62,284 bases of DNA from contig NZ_VKDB01000018.1 in the NCBI RefSeq assembly GCF_007280555.1, positions 1 through 62,284 on the forward strand, read 5' to 3'. Shown here in pieces: positions 45,901 through 52,397 of this stretch (its first letter is position 1; each line of letters begins with the position of its first letter). Both the position numbers and the translations under genes were made by a program. This stretch comes from Deinococcus detaillensis. GTDB taxonomy: Bacteria > Deinococcota > Deinococci > Deinococcales > Deinococcaceae. Under the pieces are notes generated by a model, which was given only the letters and a program-made list of their open reading frames with translations, was not told where the DNA came from and did not search any database.

Positions 45901-46403
45901 TCGGCAGGCAGACCTGCGGCACGCAGCAAAATCCGCGCGAAGGCCAGGCGCACCGCTCCTTCGGCTTCAGCCCCCAGGGTCCCGGACGCTGACCATAGAC
46001 CACCCTCCCGGCGACCCACCGTCGTCAGTTCGCGCAGCAGCACGCTGACGTCTTCCGGCACGCTCACCAGCTCCCTGGCGGTGCTGCCGTCGGGGAAGCG
46101 GGTATCGGCCCACAGGTGCTCCAGCACCCGCACGAAGTGTGATTTTCCAGAGCCGTAAAACCCGCTGACCCACCACCCAGGCTGCTCGGCTTCATCGATA
46201 CGGTTCAAGTAGGTCTGCAGCAAGCGCCTCAGGCCCTCGGCATACTGGCCTTCACAAACGAAGCTCTCCAGTTCCCAGCGCAGCACGCTCCATTTCTTCT
46301 CGTCGTCCGGAGTGCTCAGGGTCGTGACGCCGTTGTTGGGAATGATGAACGTTTGGGGATTGCGGTAAAATACTTCGGCGTTGGTGACGGCGGTGTCGGG
46401 CAT
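42957..46403 (-). CDS. brxC: BREX ATPase BrxC
   Basis: 1148 aa. AAGGAG is 5 nt before the ATG at 46403; the longest frame starts two codons earlier at a GTG. Walker A GFYGSGKSHF (near 80-88), Walker B VVLDEVQQYIGD (near 266-278). N-terminal FYRNPQTFIIPNNGVTTL is typical of the family. The C-terminal half is long and helical. BrxC is the large P-loop ATPase core of BREX. It follows brxB by 27 nt. Normal size (about 1150-1250). Confidence 0.9.
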   Translation of the reverse strand: MPDTAVTNAEVFYRNPQTFIIPNNGVTTLSTPDDEKKWSVLRWELESFVCEGQYAEGLRRLLQTYLNRIDEAEQPGWWVSGFYGSGKSHFVRVLEHLWADTRFPDGSTARELVSVPEDVSVLLRELTTVGRREGGLWSASGTLGAEAEGAVRLAFARILLRAAGLPAEYQQGRLVMWLRHKGAYEAVRAEVEASSETWKFALGNMYLSQPLAAAIQLHVPGYQDEATVRELLRLQFPKPNDLSEDELISVTEDLMAFQSQKPGKLPCTLVVLDEVQQYIGDSRDRVDQVARLAEAITKRFGGRLLLVTTGQSAMGATPQLAKIKDRFPLGIELSSTDVDQVVRKVVLRKNPAHLPELVHALERASGEIARHLPGTKLAPQASDQGVLTQDYPILPTRRRLWEEFLRAIDRAGSTGQLRSQLRITHEAAQAVAQRAIGNVVGADFVYRPLAGQLRSTSVLLDDTYTLIERLDDGTEAGRLRQRVAQLLFILSKLDGRLGVRATEATLADLLIEDLEAGSGHLRARLPEVLKEMIDAGTVMQTGQEYRLQTKEGGEWESTYRSAFNALQDDEVRQVQERESLLRKAIDENTRKQLMISQGVSKTARKAEVVYAAPTGNSGHVPVWVRPGWNDSVQEVRNDALAAGTSSPTIFVYVPEPKRAELKEQLTTWLAAGEVLSARPLASTPEAHEAQAAMQTRRRIAQLDIDRLIAQAVDGAQVFQAGGQELEGNLRAVLPTALQASVSRLYPRFGEGDHARWESAYRQARQENHSALSAVEFHDELIKHPVVKAVQGEIGAGKKGSDLRRTFMAVPYGWPQDAVDTALTLLTLTGHLRAALNGSPVQAKQLDASTIGKADFRLENVTLTKGQLLSVRKLYQDIGLKAEGGQEASVAPAYVKSLSEKLTASGGDAPLPERLGNGPLLALHGLSGPELLLGLAESQPALLELRRAADERAELINKRLDHWQKLQILLRHTADADLKAQANAIKEGRLLLSDPDPMEPLRNALMNSLRSHLQGARTAYAETYTSHLSALGALPQWQTLPLAEQASWLTREGLSAPSEEKLGGINEIISALEQQSLKAWQDATELVPSRFDRVRQAFLKSLEPAAKWLRPPGATLKTAEDVEAYVSALRQQLLTIVVDHNQPVIVQGE

Positions 46404-46430
46404 GGGCACTCCTTGGAGATGGTGTGGGCG

Positions 46431-46964
46431 TCAGGGCACCAGCGGGACGGAGTGGTAATTCCAGCCGTCACGGGCATTGAGCAGGCGGTAATTGTGACCA
46501 TCAAGCGATCCTGGAAAGAAGAGCAGCATGCGCCCTTGAAGGGCAGGTGCGGCGCGCTCGATCACCTTAGAGATGCGGGTGAGCCCAAACAGAGCGCTGG
46601 CTCCGGTCACGCAAGCCACGCTCCGCTGAGGCAATGGAGCCAGCGCGGCTTGAAGGTCTTCAAAGAGGTGATCTTCAAAGTCCGTTAAAGTCGCAGACAG
46701 AAGGTCGGGCTCCCGAAAGTACTCTTCCCGGTACGGATGAGCATTCATCCACTGCGCAAAGGCGTGCGTCAGGTCTATTTGCGCCCACTGAACGCCGACT
46801 TCCTCGGTGACCAGGCCGAACTCCGGCACGGCCGCCCGCATGCGCCGCTCCTCTTCCGGATCGTAGACGGCGATCCACACCCGCTCAGTGGCCGACAAAT
46901 ACTGCGGCCAGCGCAACTCCAGGTGCGTGCGGTACTTTTGCAGGAGCTGCTTGGAGACGTTCAA
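46431..46964 (-). CDS. brxB: BREX protein BrxB (DUF1788)
   Basis: 177 aa from a TTG start that overlaps the brxA stop by TTGA. The pattern VACVTGASALFGLTRIS, then GRMLLFFPGSLDG and YRLLNARDGWNYHSVPL is the DUF1788 core. Small BREX core protein of unclear biochemical role, present in type 1 systems. Length is near normal (about 200). Confidence 0.85.
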   Translation of the reverse strand: MNVSKQLLQKYRTHLELRWPQYLSATERVWIAVYDPEEERRMRAAVPEFGLVTEEVGVQWAQIDLTHAFAQWMNAHPYREEYFREPDLLSATLTDFEDHLFEDLQAALAPLPQRSVACVTGASALFGLTRISKVIERAAPALQGRMLLFFPGSLDGHNYRLLNARDGWNYHSVPLVP

Positions 46965-47722
46965 GCCAAACCTGCAGGTGAAGAGGTTTCCCAGTTGGGG
47001 AAGGTGATTTCAATCACTTCGGCCAAGCGGCGGTAGGACAGCAGCCGGTCCTGTGAGGCGGCAAAAGCCAGCGTGTCGAGCTGATCTGCGTCCAGGTTTA
47101 GTAACCGGGCCAGCGGCGCAGCAAAGAGTTCAGCTCCGCGCTTTCCTTGAAGGTAAGGGCCGTAAAGAAGGTAAGTCGCTGCCGCTGGCTGCCACTCAAC
47201 ATCGACCCGCCGCTTCGCGACCTTCCCCTTAAGCCAACCCGCCTGGGTCCACGAGGATAAAAGATTTCGAGAGATGCTTTTTAGCGTTTTCTCGCTGTAT
47301 ACCGCTCCCAACCGCTTCAGTTCGGCAGCCAGATCGGCGGGTTTGGCGACTTGGCCTGGCTGGAGCGCAACGAGCCAGGGGGCACTGAGCTGGAGAAGCG
47401 AATCGCGCTCCAAGGCTCTGAGCAGGGCCAATTGAGGTTGAGCGGCCAATGCTGACTGCCACAAGGCCAAAAATGTGGTCATCAGGGGCGTTGAGTCACT
47501 TAATCCATAGAGCCGGTTGAGGAGATTCCAGCTTGCTTTGCGCGTACGGACCGTCTTCTTGCCCAGGACGTTCCCCTCTACGACGGCGCTTTGCAGGAGC
47601 TGAGCTGATGCCCCCTGGTCCAGGACCGTGACCAGGTCACCAAACATCATGGTGCGTCCTGTATGTACCGATTGATAGCCTCCACGCCGCTGGCGGGAAG
47701 TTTCGTCTACGACACTGTTCAT
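46961..47722 (-). CDS. brxA: BREX protein BrxA (DUF1819)
   Basis: 253 aa from the ATG at 47722; a TTG at 47749 is possible, overlapping the WYL stop. Helix-rich: RTRKASWNLLNRLYGLSD, then FLALWQSALAAQPQLALL and EKTLKSISRNLLSSWTQAG. This matches DUF1819, the NusB-like DNA-binding protein of BREX. It follows the WYL regulator and precedes brxB with a 4-nt overlap. Confidence 0.85.
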   Translation of the reverse strand: MNSVVDETSRQRRGGYQSVHTGRTMMFGDLVTVLDQGASAQLLQSAVVEGNVLGKKTVRTRKASWNLLNRLYGLSDSTPLMTTFLALWQSALAAQPQLALLRALERDSLLQLSAPWLVALQPGQVAKPADLAAELKRLGAVYSEKTLKSISRNLLSSWTQAGWLKGKVAKRRVDVEWQPAAATYLLYGPYLQGKRGAELFAAPLARLLNLDADQLDTLAFAASQDRLLSYRRLAEVIEITFPNWETSSPAGLA

Positions 47723-47745
47723 TCCACTGAGGATAGCGGAGGCGT

Positions 47746-48690
47746 TCAAGCGTAGACAGCCTGCCCCTGCTGATGTCCTTCAGCTACGGCACGGCGCAGC
47801 TCAGGCGGGCCGATCACTTCAACCTGCCCGCCCCAGCCGAGGAGCCACGGCACCAGTTCCTTAACGCCGCCCACATTGAGGATGACGCGGGTATGCCCGC
47901 TCGCCAGCGTCACCGCTTCCGCACCCTGGCCTAGGTGCGTTTCCAGCACCCGTTCCTTGACGGCGGGCGAGAAGAACAATTCCACTTTGACCGTCTCACC
48001 GGTCATGATGCCCCAGGCGTTCGAGAGGTACTCCAGCGGACGGAAGTCCTCAGGAATCTGGCATTCGTCACTCAGCAGCGTCATGTTCCGCATCCGCGAG
48101 AGCCGGTAGACGTAGGGCCGCCCGCCTTCTTTGAGGCGGTTGACTCCGATGGCGTAGGCCTCACGGTTCCTGGCGTTGACCTCAATGAAGTAGATGATCA
48201 GTTCCATTGGCGAGACTTTCTGCGGCGAGTGGTAGTCGCACTTCATCACCCGCCCGTCGAGCCAGGCCTGCGCCGCCAGTTCGAAGGTCCGAGAGCCACC
48301 CTCGTTCGGGCGCTGCCGGTAAGCTTCGTTGGCCAGCAGCGCCACCCGGCGGGCCGGGGCGGGCAGCTGCGCCGTGAGCTTTTCCAGCGCTGTCAGGTAA
48401 TGCTCGTTGTACTCGGCGGCGTGGTGGTAAAGCATCCGCGCCGCCGAGTAGACGGCCAGTGCCTCCACCGGATTGAGCGGCGTGGCACGGACCGGGCGGC
48501 GGTATTTGCCATCGGAGGTGCGCTCGATCTCGCCGCTCTGCTGCAGCTCCTCAAGGTCACGTTGCACGCTGCGGAGCTTGGCGTCCGGCAGTTCCAGGCG
48601 GCGAGTCAGGTCGCGGGCGCTGTACTCGGCGCGGCCCAGGTGATCGAGCACCGCCCGGATCCGGTGCGCTTTGGTGGTGGGGGCACTCAC
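47746..48690 (-). CDS. WYL-domain regulator (BrxR-like)
   Basis: 314 aa from a GTG with CTGGAGAACTGAC ahead, one base after the YbjN-like stop. An N-terminal winged helix-turn-helix at about 8-70 (YSARDLTRRLELPDAKLRSVQRDL) is followed by a WYL domain and a WCX-like C-terminal domain (VKVELFFSPAVKERVLE). WYL regulators often control defence islands and bind nucleotide or nucleic-acid ligands. It is immediately upstream of brxA, so it is the probable BREX repressor/activator. It is also the last gene of the addB-addA-ybjN run. Confidence 0.85.
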   Translation of the reverse strand: MSAPTTKAHRIRAVLDHLGRAEYSARDLTRRLELPDAKLRSVQRDLEELQQSGEIERTSDGKYRRPVRATPLNPVEALAVYSAARMLYHHAAEYNEHYLTALEKLTAQLPAPARRVALLANEAYRQRPNEGGSRTFELAAQAWLDGRVMKCDYHSPQKVSPMELIIYFIEVNARNREAYAIGVNRLKEGGRPYVYRLSRMRNMTLLSDECQIPEDFRPLEYLSNAWGIMTGETVKVELFFSPAVKERVLETHLGQGAEAVTLASGHTRVILNVGGVKELVPWLLGWGGQVEVIGPPELRRAVAEGHQQGQAVYA

Positions 48691-48691
48691 G

Positions 48692-49135
48692 TCAGTTCTC
48701 CAGCTGGGCGCGCATCTGCTCGCGGAAGGTATTGACGAGGTAACGCAGCCCCTGGAGGCTGCGCAGCATCACGGCCCTGAAGGCCTGATCGTCCGGCAGG
48801 TAGGCATCGACGGTGGCGGTCACGTCCTTGTCCATCACCGTGATTCGCCCGATGCGGACGTTCATCTGCGCGTACATGGCCGCCTCAAGGGCCCGCACGC
48901 GCTCGGCGGCGTCCTCCAGCGGCCAGAAATACGGCACCATCAAGCAAAACGCCGTGGCGTCGCCCTGCGCGGTCATGACCACGTTGGTGTAGCCCTCGTA
49001 CTTGAAGAAGACATCACCGTCCTCGTCCAGTTTGGGCCGGAAGCCTTCCTCGGCCAGGAAGTCCAGCACGTCCTGCGCGTAGGCGTTGGGCAGCGGCACT
49101 TCGGGAGTGGTGGGCACTTCGTTAAGTTCGCTCAT
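48692..49135 (-). CDS. YbjN-like small protein
   Basis: 147 aa from ATG at 49135; ribosome site AGGAGAATGC. The start overlaps the addA stop by ATGA. The body (VLDFLAEEGFRPKLDEDGDVFF, TAFCLMVPYFWPL, RALEAAMYAQMNVRIGRI) resembles the YbjN/type III chaperone-like fold. The protein is acidic and probably cytoplasmic. Its function with AddA or the WYL regulator is unknown. Confidence 0.6.
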   Translation of the reverse strand: MSELNEVPTTPEVPLPNAYAQDVLDFLAEEGFRPKLDEDGDVFFKYEGYTNVVMTAQGDATAFCLMVPYFWPLEDAAERVRALEAAMYAQMNVRIGRITVMDKDVTATVDAYLPDDQAFRAVMLRSLQGLRYLVNTFREQMRAQLEN

Positions 49136-52100
49136 GCATTCTCCTGAGGAATTGACTCGGCCACGTCGCACACACCTCGGTACGGGCAGCGGTGGCAGCT
49201 TGAAACGGAAGGGTTCGGCGTGAAGTCGCGGGCCGTCATCCGCTCGATATCAGCCTCCACGTCCTTGAGACCACGCGCCAGATCTTCGGCATTGAAGACG
49301 TGCAGCTGTTCCTGACGCAAGTACGCCAGCGCTGCTGAACGGGCCCCCAGACGCTTGGCATACACCGAGAGCTGCGGCAAATGATGCTCAGGTTCGACGG
49401 ACTTGTCCGTCTTGTAATCGAGGATGAAGCCTTCTGCTTCGTTCCAGGCGTCGACCACGCCCTCGAACATCACGCTGCCCAGCTGAAGCTGGATGGGCCG
49501 CTCACGGACGAACGGACCCGGTACCTCGGCAAAAACGGCACTCTTCGCCGCCGCGGTGAGGCGGGCCACGTCCTGCAGGTCAGCGGGTGACAGGTGTGGA
49601 AAGGCCGCCGCCAACTTGCCAGGCAACAGCCCTTCCTCGATGGCCTTGTGCACCGCGTCGCCGATGGTGCGCCCAGCCGAGCGGCGCTCAGGGTTGCTGG
49701 CCTCGCTCACCGCCTGCGCCGCCCACAGATCAGCCAGCGGCACGAAGCCGTTGACGTAACGGTGCGCAAACTGTCTGGGACAGGTGCGATAGGCAGCCAG
49801 TGCAGTGACCGGCAGCGTCTCGGGCAGGGCCGCGCCGGGCCCTTGCAGCACCGTCAAATCCGGTCGGCCCGTTCGGACATCCAAACGCAGGCGCGGCGCG
49901 GGAGTGACACTGTGCAGGTCCACCTGCACCCGCATCACGCCATCAGTTGGCAGGTGCGACTCGAACTTCGTCAAGCGCTTGAGTTCGGCGTCCTTGGCAC
50001 TGCCTGAGAGAATCAGCAGGTCCGCCGCGCGGGTAAAGGCCACGTAGGCCACCCGCTCTGCTTCGGCGTCCTCGCGTTCGCGCTCCAGCCCAGCCAGGTG
50101 ATCCCAGGCAGCCGAAGGGCTGTCCAGCTGAGGCAAGCGGATCGCCACGCCATGCTCGGCGTCAAAGCGTACGGCTGGGGCTGACCCGCCAGCGCCCCGC
50201 AGCACGTCGGCCACGATCACCACAGGAAACTCCAGGCCCTTGCTGCCATGAATAGTCATCAGCTGCACCGCGTCAGCGTGCGGGGCCGGCGCTTCCGGCT
50301 CCTCGTGCCCGAGACGCTCCAGACGCCGCAGGTGCTGCGCCACCGCCGTGACGCCCGGCTTGCCTTCACTCGCCCACTGGCGCAGCAGGCCGCTGAAACG
50401 CCGCAGATTCTCCAGGCGGCGCGGGCCGTCAGGTTGCAAGGCGTGCACGGCGCTGAGGTGGGTCAGGCGCTCAGCGTCCAGCAGCAATTGCGAGGCCGGT
50501 AAGGTGGCCGCCTTGTCGCGTAAAACAGAGAGCAGTGTCACGGCGCGCTGCATCTCCGGTTCAGATGAACGTTGAGCCGCTGCCCACAGGCTCTCTCCTT
50601 TCTGGCGCAAGCGGGCCAGCTTGAGCAGAGACGCGTCAGTGAGGTGGGCCACCGGACCGCGCAGAACTGCGGCCAGGGAGACGTCGGCGGTGGGATCAGC
50701 CACCGTCTGCAGCAGGTGAACGGCGTCGAGCACTTCCGGCCGGGTCAGCAGGCCGCGCCCGCCGTGCACCACGAACGGCAGCCCAGCCCGCGACAGAGCA
50801 TCCTCGTAACGCTTCATATCGCCGCGAGCACGAAAAAGCACCGCGATGTCCGACAGCCGCACTGGACGCAGCCCTTGCGGGCCGTGCACCAGGCGTGCCG
50901 AGAGCAGCAGCCCCTGAATACGCGCCGCCAGGTAATGCCCTTCCGCCGAGCGCAGCGTACCCACATCGGCCTCACCCAGGACGGCGTGCCACTCCACCGC
51001 TGGATCACCCACAGGATTTTCCTGACGGTGGGCATTCAGGGACTCGAAGGTCGCGCGGGTGCTGCCTGCCGCCGTGGGCCCGGTCATCAGCGACGAGAAG
51101 TAAGCGTTCATCACCTCAACGAGCGGCGCGTGGGTACGGAACGAGGTGTGCATGGTGACCTGCTCGCCGCCCAGGTGCTGCACCTGCGTCCTGGCCTGAT
51201 GAAACACCCGCACGTCGGCGCGGCGAAAAGCGTAGATGCTCTGCTTCTCGTCGCCCACCACCGTGAGGTTGCCTCCCGGCCCGGCCAGCGCCTTGAGGAT
51301 GCGCCACTGCACTGGGTTGGTGTCCTGCGCCTCGTCGATCAGGAGGTGGGTGAAGCGCTGGGCGTAGTAGGCCTGCACCTCAGCGCTTCGGAGCGCCCGG
51401 TCGGCGTAGACTTCCAGATCCGCGAAGGTCGCCACTTCTTCCTGCATGCGCCAGGCTTGCAGCTCAGCGTTGACCGTATCGAACACCCGTGAGAGCGAGG
51501 CCAACGCCCGGTCATGCACGGCCAGGGCCGCCGTCTCGCCGCGCAGGTCCGGCCGCTGGCACAAGTTCTGTAGGGTCTTGAGCGCCTCATGCACCGCTGC
51601 CTTGGCCTCCACGCTCCACTGCTTCCCGCCCAGACGGCCGTTGTACCCTCCCAGAGCGGTTTCAAGCTTGCGCAGCCCGGCAGCGGAGCACGGCGCAGGT
51701 TCAGCGCAACCGAGGGCACTCAGGCGGTACGCTTCGAGCCTCTCCCCGGCCGGACCGGAAAAGAGCCTGAGCTGCGCGCGCGCCGCGTTCCACTCTGCCT
51801 CCACCTGTCGCCAGGCCAACAGTCGCCGCTCCTCATCAGGCAGCTCGGTTTGCTGCAGGGCCGCGTCCAGCGCGGCGCGGGCCGCCAGCGGATCAGCCAG
51901 CAGGGTGCGCGTCACCTCGGCGCGCAGCCGTCCTGGCAGGGCCAGCAGGTCGCCCGCCTCACAGGCGGAGAGGGCCAGCGGCAGGCGTTCTTCGAGCCAA
52001 GCGCCAGCCTCGGTTTCGTCCTGAATCAAAAAACTCAGGCCCGCGCCGCTCTCCACAGGGTGCTCGCGGGCAATCCGCCCGCACAAGCTGTGGATGGTTC

Positions 52101-52395
52101 CAATAGCCATCAGTGGCAGTGCGGAGAGCACCTCCAGCCAGTGAGGATCACCGCTCTCAGCCCGTTCCTCGACGTAGCGCGTGACCCGGACGCGCAGTTC
52201 CTGAGCCGCCGCTTCAGTGAAGGTCACCGCGACGATCTGACGTGGCAGCGGTCCAGGGTCTGTACCGAGCAGACGCACGATGCGCTCGGCCAATACCCGG
52301 GTTTTACCGCTCCCAGCCCCGGCTGAAATGAAGACGCTGGCGGGTGCCTGGATCGCCCGCGTCTGGGCGGGCGTGGGCTGCAGAGAAGTGGCCAC
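49132..52395 (-). CDS. addA: AddA-like helicase-nuclease
   Basis: 1087 aa from GTG at 52395, just after the addB stop; the longer frame begins inside addB. UvrD-type helicase: Walker A SAGAGSGKTRV (near 22-30), LIDEAQDTNPVQWRI, VVGDEKQSIYAFR and motif VI VAYVAFTRAADLL. The end is a RecB-type nuclease: VMFEGVVDAW then FILDYKTDKS (near 990). Cysteines at TCPRQF (near 873) and CHRCPYRGVC (near 1065-1074) fit an iron-sulphur cluster. AddAB processes double-strand breaks, and also degrades foreign linear DNA. Chi-like regulation is not visible in sequence. Confidence 0.85.
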   Translation of the reverse strand: MATSLQPTPAQTRAIQAPASVFISAGAGSGKTRVLAERIVRLLGTDPGPLPRQIVAVTFTEAAAQELRVRVTRYVEERAESGDPHWLEVLSALPLMAIGTIHSLCGRIAREHPVESGAGLSFLIQDETEAGAWLEERLPLALSACEAGDLLALPGRLRAEVTRTLLADPLAARAALDAALQQTELPDEERRLLAWRQVEAEWNAARAQLRLFSGPAGERLEAYRLSALGCAEPAPCSAAGLRKLETALGGYNGRLGGKQWSVEAKAAVHEALKTLQNLCQRPDLRGETAALAVHDRALASLSRVFDTVNAELQAWRMQEEVATFADLEVYADRALRSAEVQAYYAQRFTHLLIDEAQDTNPVQWRILKALAGPGGNLTVVGDEKQSIYAFRRADVRVFHQARTQVQHLGGEQVTMHTSFRTHAPLVEVMNAYFSSLMTGPTAAGSTRATFESLNAHRQENPVGDPAVEWHAVLGEADVGTLRSAEGHYLAARIQGLLLSARLVHGPQGLRPVRLSDIAVLFRARGDMKRYEDALSRAGLPFVVHGGRGLLTRPEVLDAVHLLQTVADPTADVSLAAVLRGPVAHLTDASLLKLARLRQKGESLWAAAQRSSEPEMQRAVTLLSVLRDKAATLPASQLLLDAERLTHLSAVHALQPDGPRRLENLRRFSGLLRQWASEGKPGVTAVAQHLRRLERLGHEEPEAPAPHADAVQLMTIHGSKGLEFPVVIVADVLRGAGGSAPAVRFDAEHGVAIRLPQLDSPSAAWDHLAGLEREREDAEAERVAYVAFTRAADLLILSGSAKDAELKRLTKFESHLPTDGVMRVQVDLHSVTPAPRLRLDVRTGRPDLTVLQGPGAALPETLPVTALAAYRTCPRQFAHRYVNGFVPLADLWAAQAVSEASNPERRSAGRTIGDAVHKAIEEGLLPGKLAAAFPHLSPADLQDVARLTAAAKSAVFAEVPGPFVRERPIQLQLGSVMFEGVVDAWNEAEGFILDYKTDKSVEPEHHLPQLSVYAKRLGARSAALAYLRQEQLHVFNAEDLARGLKDVEADIERMTARDFTPNPSVSSCHRCPYRGVCDVAESIPQENA

Positions 52396-52397
52396 GC

